The position numbers were made by a program, and so were the translations under genes. DNA of 64,000 nt, taken from assembly GCF_034702125.1 (NCBI RefSeq), contig NC_085869.1, positions 52,162,550-52,226,549 of the forward strand, given 5' to 3'. The stretch comes from Engraulis encrasicolus. Taxonomy: Eukaryota > Chordata > Actinopteri > Clupeiformes > Engraulidae. Positions 53,501 through 64,000 of the stretch are shown here, piece after piece (the first letter of the stretch is position 1; the number at the start of each line of letters is the position of its first letter). The notes beneath the pieces are model-generated. The model was given only the letters and a program-made list of their open reading frames with translations, was not told the DNA's origin and ran no database searches.

Positions 53501-56500
53501 TGCTATCTGTTCTGCCATACAAGGGCAACGTGCAGTAACTACTGTATGCCAACTTTGAAACTGAGAAAAATGCCTTCGAAGCCTTGGTATTATGGATATT
53601 GTAGCTACTGCTAATTTGACATAGTGATAGCTCTGAAATGGGACACATTTGGACCATAAGGCTTTGTCACAAGATAAAGGAGGTGTAATGAAGACCATTT
53701 TCAGACTAAACTCAATTTTGGCAAATATGTAGTTACTGCACTTTACCCTTGTAGGGCAGTGTAAGGGGGCCTCTACTGTTAGCCCCTCCATGGTAAACAC
53801 ACTCCAAAGGGCCACATGTCTACATTTCGCCTAGGGCGGTCAAATGAGTAGAACCGCTGTTGCTGGCCCACTACCCACAGACCCCACAAATCCCCAAGAG
53901 GAGCTGTGAGGGTGCCCCCACCCCTCAAACCCCAACACCATGGATAGCTCCCCTCTTGACCAAAAAAGAAAAAGCTAAGGAGCGCTCAAACCCTGTTCCT
54001 GGGAGGTCTGGTGCGACAGGATGCAATGATGAAAGATTCTCAAAGATCTAACAAGATTTTTTTCTTCTTCCCTCTTTGGCTGATACTTGATGAGGGGCTG
54101 CTGTGGCTGCTGTGTGTATGTGTGTGTGTGTATGTGTGTATGCGTGCGCATGTGTGTGCGTGTGCATGGGGGCACATATGCGCACATGTGTCTGTGTGTG
54201 AGCTTGAAGGTTCTGACCTCTTAACACGCTGTCTGGCCTCCTCCTAGTGTGAGCCACTAATCTACTATTGGGGTTTACCATCGGCTGTAACCCTTTCATG
54301 TCACCCATTCATCATCACCCCCTCAAAACACGGAGCGAAGCTAAACTGTGAGTCTGGCCCTGCTGAGCATCGCTCACACTGTAATTCAACCAAATTTCAA
54401 ATCCAAAAACCACATTAGTCTATTTTTTTTAACTTATTGATGTATACAAGTGAAGCGTGGAGCTGTGAAACTGGGTTTTGTGGTGGGGATCAAATATGTG
54501 ATTGTGTTGATTTATGCCTAACATGTTTTAGTTTGATGTGATTAGGAAGGATGGAATAGTCAAATGGTGGATTTTATGTGTTTAGGGTGCTCAAATTATT
54601 ATTTTATCTGTTTAGTATAGGGATGGACGATATCACTTTTTTTGAAAACCGATGAGTATGAGTACATTAATGTCTGTAATTGCCAATACTGAGTACCGAT
54701 AAGCCACTGATACTTTTATCCCCAACATACAATGAAAATAAATGCACAGACTTGTTTTTTCCACCTGTGATATTTGTTTTACTGTCCATTTCCATGTAGA
54801 TTTAAATGTTAGCAAATGTATGAGGCGACACTTTATTCCCATGCTGTTTTCAAGTCAATTGAACGTGATGAGCTGTTGCGCTGTTTCGTGTAATATCAGT
54901 ATATCGGTGCCTGGTATCGGCAAGTGTTTGACGAGTACGAGTTTACTGAGCAAGTATCGGGGCTGAGTTTAGTTAGCCTGGCGACGCCATCCTATGTACT
55001 CCACCCAAAGATTTTGGCTCCGCACATCGTCTGGCAAAAGTCTCAGTTAGCCAATCAGCAAACAGTTGAGAGTGGTGACGCAGAACTCACCCGCGAAGTC
55101 AGTTACTGATTGGTTAAGGTAACTATATTCACACTTTTGTTTTGTTATTTGTATGCTTTTGCTATGCTATATCGTAACAGTCATGCTAATAAAGCATAAT
55201 ATGGGTTTTAATTTGAATTCGGAACTCCAATGAATGTAAATGCCAGAGTAAGATCAGACCATCTCCCACCATCCACGGAGACGAATTACTCTTGGCTTTT
55301 GCCAGACTGATTGACGGGGTCAACAGTCGGCTTTTCTCCCAGGCTAGAGTTTAGTACCAATTACTCAAAAAGCACTCGATATGGCAAAACAAGTGGGTGG
55401 GTTCCCTCACAAGGGGACTCAAGCTAATATGGCCCTTATTGAGTTTGGACCGCCTGACTTTTTGTGAAAATACCCTAAGGCACTGTACTCAAACCTGAGA
55501 TCTGGACCCAGGTTCAATTCTGGCCCGAGGTAATTTCCCAACCCTAACCCATTACTCTCTCACAACTACTTCCTGTCATCATATCACTGCCACTATGAAA
55601 CAAACGCATTAAAATCCCCCAAAATATAAGGTCCACAGACCATACAAACCATCCAACAAGCACAGTAGTACAGTTGCTGCACACGTCTAGAAAGAAACCG
55701 TGAAAGATGCTGCCTATTTTTTGTTCTGACATTGATGGAGAAGGAAAACTAGTCAAATTGAGACAATCTTATTGTCAAGTAACTGTATTTATGTAGTCCC
55801 GGGAGTGGTATTTACCATATCACATAACAACTTAACCATATGGGTCTTCGTTTGGCAAAGAATCACGTCTCACACTCTAGTCAGTCTGGTGTAATTTCGT
55901 GAAGTTTTTCCCCTCATGTGTCAAATTCCTAGATGGCTAAATAAAGAAGTGAGCTTTTCCATCACAGTCATATGACCACAATTTGGGTGAATGAGAAGCT
56001 TCTGAGAGCCTCTGTCTTGCAATCGGTGTCAGCAAAGACGCGAACAAGCCAGAGAGTGACTACATTGCAGAGACATGCTGGGCAACTCGACAGCAATTTT
56101 GGTGTCAAAGAGAGTTAGCACAGCTCTTATGCCATCTCATCTTTGACCACAAAAATATAACCATGAGCCAGTAGCGTACCAAATCAGACTGACCACCAGT
56201 GACACTACTGTGCGGAACATCTCTCTTCCTTTAACCACAAGCGTAGATCCTTGTGCTTTCTGTCACTTTTATGTGTTAAAATACCAATTTGTCCTACTTT
56301 TTTCCTACTGTCTGCCTGCGTGCATGTAGTGCCTGCATACAGTAAAACACAGTGCTCCTACAGGAGACCAGATACTGTATAGAACAATTCATTGCCTTAT
56401 TGAAGCATTCACTGAAGCAGGAATATCGACTCCAAACGTGGATGCGTTTCAGGGGGGTTATAAAAGATGATTTGTTTGATTCCCCTTTCCCCATGTATGA

Positions 56501-57702
56501 AGAGACCTGACACTATCAGTGCTATAGAGCTTGTGCAGAAGGACAAAACCAAAGAAGATTAGAAAACACAACATAGGCTACAGTGTGTAAATGTGTTTTA
56601 CTGGCAGAGTTGCTGGCTCTCTTCTGTCCTTCTATTTGTCTCCATTTATGTGTTAACTTATTTCATGTAAGGCGGTCGTATTGTGGACACATGATTGTGT
56701 CACGTAAAGCGGTGAATGACTCTCTGGTCTCTGTGTGCAGTGCTGTACATCGGCCTATAACTTTACCACAGTGCAGGGCTGCTGATAGCTTTAACTGGAC
56801 CCAGTGCAAAGTCATCTGAGAGACCCCCCCTTCCACCCACCCAATACATACCTTCTAACCTTCCCAATGGGCTTTCACTTTCACTTTAATGAGAACCAAA
56901 TTCTGTGCCCGCTCTCTCCCTGGGCCCGGGACCACTGACCCCACCCACCCCCACCTCTGCCCCCTGTTGGTTTCCCTCACACAGTGATCCTGCAACAGAG
57001 CCCTGCCGTCCATCTCCCCTGCAGCCCTCAACAGGACCCCAATAATAACACCCCTCTGGCATAATCACAGGTTACCGCGGGAGACACGCCGCCACAGGGT
57101 CTAATACAGGATTCACACCAGCCAGCCAGACAACCAGCCCAGGATTACCATGGGATATTATGGGATAGATAGCCCTGTGCTGATGGAGCTGGGCCCTAGC
57201 ACTAACAGGCATGCAGGGATTATCAGCATGGATGACAAACTGAGGTGAGGTGAGGAGTGGTATCTAAACTAATAACTAATATCAGTGACGGAGTGTAAAA
57301 AATAGCAGCCTCACAACACTGACGCTGCATGAATAGAAAGAGGTGAAGCCCTTATGATGTCAGATGCACAACAATGTAAGCGTGTCCTTGGTGAAACATT
57401 CACCAAAGTTAACTTAGCCATCATACCGTCCATCTAAAAGGACAAATTAATTGATTCGTAATATATTTCACAACATATCACACAGTATGTGTAAGGTTTA
57501 CAAAGACCTATGAGTGTATGTGGAATGTAAACTGCTTGCTTAGATGTAATGTGAAGAACAGTAATGCCTTGTTTACACACATACTTGAGGGGTGAAGGAA
57601 TATGATGTCATTCTCGGTGAAGTCCCTCGCACACGCAGAGTCCATCCAGTCAGCGAAGACCATCAGAACCATCACCCAGGCCACCACAGGCCAGGGTTCC
57701 AT
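47829..57702 (-). CDS. LYPD6: LYPD6, GPI-anchored Ly6/uPAR-family protein, 4 coding exons, 175 aa
   Basis: Secreted, GPI-anchored three-finger protein. Known LYPD6 promotes Wnt/beta-catenin signalling through LRP6 in zebrafish and modulates nicotinic acetylcholine receptors. Minus-strand exons 57702-57585, 52379-52281, 50862-50732 and 48008-47829 join in frame. The protein begins with a hydrophobic signal peptide ([19 protein letters not shown], cleavage likely after SACA), then [20 protein letters not shown]. The LU domain runs from about residue 47 to 128 with [27 protein letters not shown] and [11 protein letters not shown]; its cysteines match human LYPD6. There is an N-glycosylation site NES at 134 and a hydrophobic GPI-signal tail from about 155 to 175. 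[17 protein letters not shown] separates it from LYPD6B. The 3' flank holds degenerate copies of the tail-coding segment. Confidence 0.96.
48720..48870. repeat. imperfect local duplication, also present at 46549
   Basis: gatgttaactcctcgtctgc near 48737 and aatgttaattcctcgtctgc near 48842. cctcagggcgtaacattt occurs at about 46552 and 48780, each followed by atcaacacgtaa. Confidence 0.6.
49118..49264 (-). repeat. GC-rich dispersed repeat family, copy, minus orientation
   Basis: Contains gggtcatcattacattataa and ctgggcccagccacatctgt, the reverse complement of the family core. Confidence 0.7.
49534..49905. repeat. composite minisatellite with embedded (CA)n, 3 units
   Basis: The unit gactgagatgaatcgtctta, then gttgaacttggagacacaca, recurs near 49536, 49620 and 49788. 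CA tracts of very different length (49574-49611, 49709-49770) fill the space between units. Confidence 0.88.
50444..50508. repeat. (TA)n microsatellite, about 32 units
   Basis: Pure TA tract preceded by a shorter one (50425-50436). It lies in LYPD6 intron 3, about 220 bp beyond the donor of exon 3. Confidence 0.95.
50732..50862 (-). CDS. LYPD6: LYPD6 coding exon 3 (residues 73-116)
   Basis: Acceptor gttacag|ATGCAAGG and donor TTCAGG|GTAAGG, phase 1 in and phase 0 out. Encodes [35 protein letters not shown] and SDIDQEGFR, the second and third fingers. Confidence 0.95.
51203..51300. repeat. fragment of a repeat with AGGCAATTGCCTAGGGCCCC core
   Basis: caattgcctagggccccagc here matches caattgcctagggccccacc at 53477. 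Both are followed, directly or after an insertion, by ggggccctc- and gccccgcca-like sequence. Confidence 0.6.
51420..51760 (+). repeat. dispersed repeat, second copy of the 8760 family
   Basis: Starts tagcctgtgaaatcccatgc and continues to acgattggctatggctacat and cagaccttatctcacttgtg. Lies in LYPD6 intron 2. Confidence 0.55.
52281..52379 (-). CDS. LYPD6: LYPD6 coding exon 2 (residues 40-73)
   Basis: Acceptor cctcttcag|CCACTCC and donor AAAG|GTACAA, phase 1 at both ends. Encodes [20 protein letters not shown] then [13 protein letters not shown], the first finger of the LU domain. Confidence 0.95.
53512..53759. mobile_element. MITE (248 bp) inserted in another repeat, LYPD6 intron 1
   Basis: Starts ctgccatacaagggcaacgt and ends gcactttacccttgtagggcag, terminal inverted repeats of about 30 bp. 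A second copy lies at 62754-62986. It splits a repeat whose uninterrupted form is at 51203-51300. Confidence 0.78.
54612..55390. mobile_element. older GATATC-type element split by a younger hAT-like insertion
   Basis: The outer part begins tatagggatggacgatatca and has accgataagccactgatact and tatcggtgcctggtatcggc, features of a hAT-type teleost repeat. It resumes after 55346 with taccaattactcaaaaagca. The insertion is listed separately. Confidence 0.5.
54973..55346. mobile_element. nested hAT-like element, 8-bp target duplication GAGTTTAG
   Basis: gagtttag flanks the element perfectly at 54965-54972 and 55347-55354. Ends are TTAGCCTGG and CCAGGCTA. 374 bp, no transposase frame. The TAGCCTG start resembles the repeat at 51420. 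Confidence 0.72.
56777..56980 (+). repeat. GC-rich dispersed repeat family, copy in LYPD6 intron
   Basis: Contains ggctgctgatagctttaact and tgttggtttccctc. It has a short insertion between the CCC-rich run and the middle. Confidence 0.6.
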
Positions 57703-57756
57703 TGCAGAACATCGATTCACACATGCAGCTTTCTGAGCTTTGTCTCAGAAGTCAAC
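57585..57756 (-). CDS. LYPD6: LYPD6 first coding exon (5' UTR 57703-57756; residues 1-40)
   Basis: Acceptor ctccaacag|GTTGAC at 57757, 54 nt of leader, ATG at 57702, donor TCAA|GTATGT, phase 1. Encodes the signal peptide and [14 protein letters not shown]. An upstream in-frame Met (MNRCSAM) would add six residues; MEPWP matches the human start. A long (TTC)n tract lies just 5' of the acceptor. The untranslated first exon must lie above 57.9 kb but I could not identify it. Confidence 0.92.
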
Positions 57757-57787
57757 CTGTTGGAGGAAGAGAAAGGAGGAGGAGGAT

Positions 57788-57880
57788 AAGAAGAAGAAGA
57801 AGAAGAAGGAGAAGAAGAAGAAGAAGAAGAAGAAGAAGAAGAAGAAGAAGAAGAAGAAGAAGAAGAAGAAGAAGAAGAAG
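57788..57880. repeat. (GAA)n.(TTC)n microsatellite next to a LYPD6 splice acceptor
   Basis: About 31 GAA triplets with one GGA interruption. On the gene's strand it reads (TTC)n and, with the following TCCTCC stretch, forms the pyrimidine tract of the acceptor at 57757. Confidence 0.96.
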
Positions 57881-58360
57881 ATTTAAGCACTTGTTATGAA
57901 GCCTATCCTTCAACAAACAAATCTTATAAATGTCTGACATTTAAAAAACCCAGACCAGACTTTAACTGAAATTTAATCAATTAAATTGAATGTCAGATCT
58001 GAAAGGTACTGGATGGATTTTGGAAATACTGAAAGCTTAGAAATTCTACGCTCATATCCATCTCATTATAGAAAACTGTGAAAATGTTCTTAACCGGCCC
58101 CTGTTTCTTATTACAATGCGCTTCTACAGACTATACAAGACTTTGTTTTTCTTATTTCTCCAGACTTCCAAGTCCAATTAGCTGAATCTAGTTTGACTGC
58201 ACAGTCAGGTCATCAAAAAACCAGCAGAGTTCACAAAATAAACACAGTTCATCTGGAAAATTAAATTTCATTTAGCCGAGAAAACCTCTTGAAGCTGAAA
58301 AGCTTGTTCTCATTGTCTTTGGACCAGATGATTATTTTGACTTCTCCCAGACCTGCGCTG

Positions 58361-58485
58361 CGTTTCTCGAAAGTGCAGTTGTTAGCCAGTTAGCAACTTG
58401 GGTAGTTGTCAATGAAGAATTGCATTGCAAACAGCAAAGTAGCTAACATACTTAGCAACTACAGTTTCGAGAAATGCACCCCTGG
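58361..58485. mobile_element. small foldback repeat (GCGTTTCTCGAAA family)
   Basis: gctgcgtttctcgaaagtgc at the left pairs with tttcgagaaatgcacccc at the right. Internal gttagccagttagcaact and agctaacatacttagcaact are also inverted. Confidence 0.7.
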
Positions 58486-58819
58486 TCAGGTATTCACAGA
58501 TTTCCCAGGAGCATGCTTCCATTTGTGCTGCCTTACACTTACACCACAATCATGATCTTTCACACACATTCATGTCTCCATACCGTACAAGACACTTAAT
58601 ATGGAATCCCTATCATGTTTATAACCCCTGGCTTAGCACCTGTGCAATATGAAATAGACTTTTCTGAAATCTTGTCAAATTATTGCGTAAAGAGTTTACC
58701 AAATTAGAGAGAAAAGCAGAGAACTATTAAATATGAAAATGAGTAACAGCCAACCTTTTGTCTGCTTATCTAATTGTAGTAAATAAAGAGAATGCTGCAA
58801 AGATAGCGCAGAGTGAAGA

Positions 58820-59640
58820 ATTCTCAAACAGTCACATCGCACTCAGTCATCTCCACTGTGTCCTGCTGTGAAATGCAAAAACTCTTACAACTATGCATGC
58901 CAGCCAAACCTTAATAAACAAAGCAAGGTTTTTTAATATAAATCCCACCCAAAGTGTACATACCATGGCACATTATACAATAAACCTTTTGAAATCTGTT
59001 TATTTTATGCTTAAAAAAAAACAATAAACAGATTTTGCTGCAAAATTAGAGTGGAGAGTGAGAAGGTCTGAAAGTCACATCGTACTCACAGTCATCTACA
59101 AGACTGGCCAATCCAGTGTGTCCTTTTGTGAGATGCATGATCTCTTACATGTATATAGCCATTCATGACCAAACAAAGTAAGGAATGTGATATAAAACCC
59201 ACCCAATGTGTACATACATTCCATGGCACCTTTGGAATATAAAATAAAACTTGTAAAATTGGTTTGTCATATTATGGTTAAAAGAGGAGGGGGAACTAGA
59301 GTGGAGAGCCAGGAATCTCAGTCACGGTGTGCTCACAGTCATCCACAAGACTGCTCAGTCCAGTATGTCCTGCTGTGAGACACATGATCTCTCTCTATAA
59401 CCATTCATGTCCAAACCTTACTGCGACATAAACAAAGCAAAGTTGAATGTGTACATCCCATGACACCTTTACGATATAAAATTAAGGTTTTTGACATCGT
59501 AAAATGTTAGAAATGTTAGAAATAAGCTGCAAATTCAGAGTGGGAAGCGGGGAAGTCTTTAACAGTCACACCGTGTTTACAGTCATCTCCAAGACTGGCC
59601 AGTCCGGTGTGTAGTGTGGTGTCTTGCTAGAGATGCATGA
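58820..59640. repeat. diverged tandem repeat, about 4 units of roughly 250 bp
   Basis: agtcacatcg.actca followed by cagtcatct, then ccagt.tgtcc and tgtgagatgcatga, recurs near 58831, 59073, 59320 and 59568. Each unit also has an AT-rich part with a taaaa.ttttgaaat-like motif. Not reported as coding. Confidence 0.65.
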
Positions 59641-60713
59641 TCTTGCCTTTGGCCTCTTTGTGCATGGCATGAAAAAGCCCACGCTGTCCGTGAGACCCAG
59701 AGAGAATACAGAAGCAACTGGCCGAGGCACAGGCGAAAAGGGGGACCCGCGGTTTTGCATTCGCAAGAGGGAAAAAATTGGAGCACATCACACATTTATC
59801 ACACAGGCTTGACTCCGGCCCCTTTTGTCTACGCTGCTGCAGACACCGTGGACGAGGGGGCAGATGGTAGCGGAGCAAGAAATGTGATTGTTCCTTCCCA
59901 GCCAGCCTCTGCTGATGCACTTGGCCGCTCAGCGCATCCACATTTAAATTCACAAATTTAATAAGCAGGGTAGGCTATATAGTGTAGCTTCTGTCCTTTG
60001 GTTCTGTGTTTGAGACGAATTCCACACCCCTTGGTATCAGCAGCTCTGGGTAGGGGAGTTTCAATTCACAAATTCAATCAGCGATTACTTCGATTTATTT
60101 GTTCTGGGTTTATTTGGTTCTGAATTTCAGACCCCTCGGTACCTCATAGCACCTCTGTGCTGGGATTTTGATGTCACAAATTTAATCAGTGTAGCTTAGG
60201 TTTATTTGGTTTTGTGTTTGAGAAAACTCTTCACCAACTTTTTTTTCTACTGAGTTCAACAGTTCAGCTGCCAGAGGCGCAGCCAAAGACCCAATACTTA
60301 TTGCAGCGAGGGGCTTTACTTCCAGAAGTTAACTGTGCAATTTGCAGATTAGGCCCCCACAACAAATGCCTCCCGAATCAAAGGGAAGGGGGAGTGACTT
60401 TGTCACCTCATCCGTCCGCTGGAAGCAAACTCAAACAGCACTCCATAATGTCTTTCCTAAGATGTCTAATTCGTCCTCTGAGCCTCCTTTTGTACGCCTC
60501 ATTGCATCCTCAGTCTCTCGCTGATGTCAGTGGTCACTGCTGCACGAGGCCTCGGTATCCCTGGGCAACGGGCAGACCGTGCTCTGGATGTGTAAAAATG
60601 TTCAAAACATTCAAACACACGCATGGGTATACACGCCCTGCACACGCACATACACACGTACACGTTCATGCACATATGTGTACACAAACAAAGTGCACAC
60701 ACGCACGCACGCA

Positions 60714-60716
<3 letters not shown>

Positions 60717-60754
<38 letters not shown>
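60717..60754. repeat. (AC)n microsatellite
   Basis: About 18 units, preceded by imperfect CACG/CATA repeats. Confidence 0.94.
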
Positions 60755-60757
<3 letters not shown>

Positions 60758-61870
60758 GTTACTAGTAGGTCGAGGCAACAATGGGGTTTCCCTACGGAAA
60801 AAAAATCACCAAACCATACTATGGAATCTTTCCTGAATATATTTCAAACAAAACCCCCTAGCAACATTTCTGGTTGAATACTATGTAAGCAGGAGCTTGA
60901 GAAATAGTTAAAACTTGGATCGAATGTTGCATCGTCCTCGCATGGGGAGAGATGCAAAAAGTTGAAAAAGAGATTTCATGCTTGGCGTTCCATGACCAAA
61001 AAAATATGCTTCATTTTCAAAGCTTTCACACGGTCGGTTTGTTCTAGACGGAGCACGATGGTGCTGACACGATGTGAGATTTATAGTATGATGGAGGTAG
61101 GATCACGCAGGGCTATTATGGTGGAGTGATTTATGATCAGCAGACTGTGTAATATATGCAGTGATGTGATGTGATGCCCAGGAGCCAAGAAAGACATTAA
61201 ATGAAAAGCCAAGATGATCCACATTAGGACTCCATTGTTCTATAATCAATTAATCATTTTAAACGATTTTGAATTTAAAGTGTAAAACGACAAAAAACAG
61301 ACATAATAAAAGACAGTATTAAATATTTCTGTGGCATAACTTCAAAGGAAGTGATTTGTTTGCCAAGTATCAATACAAAATTGTTCTTTGTACATTCGGT
61401 GAAAAAAATTCTTGATCTAGTCAGTCTTTGATGTGGTGAAATCCATACAATGCCATAAATCTGTCAGAGAGAAAACTTTCTATTATACAATTTTTGACAT
61501 TAAGTAAGTTTACATTAGAAAGTATAGTATTGCAAAAAAATTAAAATCAAAACTGCTGCAACTTAAACATCAATCATTTGGGCCCATTTTACACTCAATA
61601 TTATGGCAGAAAAACATTTCTTTCATTTCTTTTACATATTAAGTTGCTTATTTAGAATATGAATAATGCTGAGGCTGTAGTTGTCCTGCATGAAACAGAA
61701 TGATATACAGGAAACACTGTACTCCACATGCACAAGTCAGTAGAACAATACAGCACCTCCACTTTGCTTCCAGTAGCATGCGTGCCCTGGGTATCCTTTG
61801 CATATTGCCCTGTATTGTGGGCTTGTATACACAAACACAATCATCCTTGAAACACACTAAGGGGAAAAGG

Positions 61871-62033
<163 letters not shown>

Positions 62034-62111
62034 GAGTGAGTCTGTATGCATGTACGTGAGTGTATGTGTTTTCTTATTGTACAGTAGCTCACATGCTGGG
62101 CCAGCAAGCCA

Positions 62112-62265
62112 GGGAAGCCAATAGGGGGACGCAAAGGGGTCGATGTCCTGGGCCCAGGGAGAGAGGGGGCCCAAAGTTAGGTCCTCATTACATTGTATGT
62201 ATTGTGTGAGGGGGGCCTTTCGCATGACTTTGCCCCGGCCCCGGCCCCGGCTGTCAGCGCCCCTG
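62112..62265 (-). repeat. GC-rich dispersed repeat family, copy, minus orientation
   Basis: Contains tcctcattacattgtatgta and a CCCCGG-repeated segment before gctgtcagcgcccctg. Confidence 0.7.
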
Positions 62266-62624
62266 CACCAAGCAAGCAGGCACTCCACCCAACCATGGCG
62301 TCTTGTTGCGCTGTATACCTTCTGACCTGGCCGAACAAAGCCATGGAGCACACCAAAGCCATGTTGCACTGCATTGAGTTTCCTCTCAGGCGATCCTTAT
62401 CTCCTGACTGGAGGGCCGAGAGTGCATTGAGCGCGGTGGGGGTTGGGGATACCAAAACAAGAGGTGTGTATATCAGTGTTTGTGTGTGTGTGTGAGTGAG
62501 TGAGTGAAGACCCTGACCCACTTCCTATGTACTGTATAGCTCCCAGTCTCTCACTGGATGTGTGGATGTGTGCCGTGGATGTAGATCATGGAGGGGACCA
62601 TTTCTGAAAAGATGTGAATTACCA

Positions 62625-62656
<32 letters not shown>

Positions 62657-62666
62657 CCCCCCCCCC
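62625..62666. repeat. poly(C) homopolymer, 41 of 42 bases
   Basis: 29 C, one T, 12 C. Unusually long for a vertebrate genome. Confidence 0.95.
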
Positions 62667-62753
62667 AAATAAATTAAACATCCAAATGTTTTTGAAATTG
62701 AAGAAATGTATGGTAGACAATATAATGTAGCAAAAAACACACACCTGCTTATA

Positions 62754-62986
62754 CTGCCCTACAAAGGCAAAGCACAGTAACTACATTACTACGCCAACAT
62801 TGAGACTGAGAAAAATGTCTTCAAAGTGTTGGTATTAGGTTGGATACTGTAGTTACTGCAAATTTGACATAGTAGTATTTCTACAACAGGATATTGGACC
62901 ATAGGGCTTTGTCTCAAGATATAGGAGTTGTTATGCAGACCATTTTCAGTAAACTCAATTTTGACTGCACTTTGCCTTTGTACAGC
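62754..62986. mobile_element. MITE, second copy of the 53512 family
   Basis: Starts ctgccctacaaaggcaaagc, contains gagactgagaaaaatgtctt and gcagaccattttcagtaaac, ends near ctttgcctttgtacagcg. About 233 bp. Confidence 0.75.
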
Positions 62987-63299
62987 GGAATACCCAAGGA
63001 TGAAGAACTAGTGTCTCCATCACTGCCTTATGACACCTCCACACACTCCCTACTTTGTGGAAAATATTACTTATCCTCCCCAATGCAAACACAAATACAT
63101 TAATTGAAAATTCAAATCGCTTCTGTATCTCGGCAAATCCTGGCATTGTATCACCTTTGCTGTGCACGTTGGCTGCCCAGTGGTTGCAAGCCTATGAGGC
63201 CTCAAAGCAGTCTCCTCCACACACCATTGGTCAGATTAGATAAACAGCACACCCAATGAAAGGAGGGAAAACCAGCCTCCATTACTATCTTATGGCAAT

Positions 63300-63365
63300 A
63301 GTCAGAACCACTGACTTTGGCCAGGCACAGGACAAAGTCATCTGAAAACACCCCCCACCACCCCC

Positions 63366-63404
<39 letters not shown>

Positions 63405-63505
63405 CACACATACTGTACAATGCAATAAGGACCCAAGTTTGTGGTCCCTCTGTCCCTGCCCAGGTCATCTGACCCCTCTGTCCCCTCCCCTGTCGGCTTC
63501 CCTGG
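63300..63505 (+). repeat. GC-rich dispersed repeat family, copy interrupted by (CA)n
   Basis: Contains ggccaggcacaggacaaagt and gtcggcttccctgg. A (CA)n tract of about 17 units at 63368-63402 sits where other copies have a CCC-rich run. Confidence 0.6.
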
Positions 63506-64000
63506 CGATATCAGTAGCATCCCAATGTGGGGAGGTAAACACTATGGCAGATAGCTGCCAAGGCATGCCGATAAGAGGACATTGGGTGGTGGGGGTATTT
63601 GTGTATTTTTTCACTGATTGCAAACACATGTTTCAGTGGATTGCTGAAAACAGCTCAAAATGCAATGTTCTCTCAGCTCACCCAAGTGGACTATAAAGGG
63701 GAAAACAAAACATGTACGTAATGGTTTGGGCAAATAGTCTCAAGCACGCAAAGAAATTTCAACTCTGTATTAAGTTGATATCATACGCGTGCACAAAGTC
63801 CCTCAATGTTCCGCTTGAGCACATAAACCTCACCAGATTCTATCGATTAAAGCAAGTTACATGCACACCAATTTCACAATTCCAATTCAGTGTTACAGCA
63901 GATTTCACAATTGAGCCCAAATCATGCACAAGCCTTTCATCACCACACAAGAACCCGTTGGAATTTGAGTCTGTTAAATATTCTTTCCGACAAACCCTTA

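Noticed and set aside
47829..57702. Assignment to LYPD6B instead of LYPD6
   Set aside because: The N-terminus and the [17 protein letters not shown] stretch match LYPD6; LYPD6B differs at these places.
59627..59953. 108-residue minus-strand ORF upstream of LYPD6
   Set aside because: It resembles no protein I know, has no signal peptide or domain, and lies beside a diverged tandem repeat.
60214..60765. 183-residue plus-strand ORF
   Set aside because: It ends in a CA-repeat tail and has no recognisable family features or splice context.

Overview
This is a stretch of vertebrate nuclear genome, almost certainly from a ray-finned (teleost) fish. The genes have short, well-spliced exons separated by long, AT-rich introns. 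The non-coding DNA is packed with dinucleotide microsatellites, tRNA-derived SINEs and small terminal-inverted-repeat DNA transposons (hAT-, piggyBac- and Tc1-like) of the kind common in teleosts. Four protein-coding genes can be reconstructed exon by exon: FHL2 (+), C2orf49/ashwin (-), MMADHC (+) and LYPD6 (-). No bacterial, viral or organellar genes are visible.

Layout. 1-14.4 kb: FHL2, with a probable non-coding exon near 0.8 kb, a possible alternative first exon ending at 5,471, five coding exons (6,242-13,642; 279 aa) and a polyadenylation signal at 14,334. 14.4-18.1 kb: intergenic DNA with a SINE, a foldback element, a ~160-bp tandem repeat and an unexplained exon-like ORF. 18.1-20.3 kb: ashwin on the minus strand, four coding exons (218 aa), ending tail-to-tail with FHL2. 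20.3-22.1 kb: a head-to-head interval between ashwin and MMADHC. 22.1-30.9 kb: MMADHC, seven coding exons (301 aa), whose introns carry at least five hairpin-forming elements. 30.9-47.8 kb: no recognisable gene, only repeats. 47.8-57.8 kb: LYPD6 on the minus strand, four coding exons (175 aa). 57.8-64 kb: upstream DNA of LYPD6, repeats only.

The genes are not one pathway. FHL2 is a LIM-only adaptor of heart and muscle, ashwin is a small nuclear protein of the tRNA-ligase complex, MMADHC routes vitamin B12, and LYPD6 is a GPI-anchored Wnt/nicotinic-receptor modulator. In human, FHL2 and C2orf49 are convergent neighbours in 2q12, and MMADHC and LYPD6 are convergent neighbours in 2q23. Here both pairs keep that arrangement but sit side by side, joined through the ashwin-MMADHC interval.

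The most unusual signals are decayed copies of exon ends next to their source exons in three genes (LYPD6 3' flank, MMADHC intron 3, FHL2 intron 4). Next are a 172-bp almost perfect palindrome with a CCAAT-CRE motif in each arm, a 1.2-kb Tc1-like element that is a palindrome along its whole length, and splice acceptors whose pyrimidine tract is made by a microsatellite. I found no convincing new multi-gene system. Exon borders come from reading splice sites and recalled family sequences, not from transcripts.
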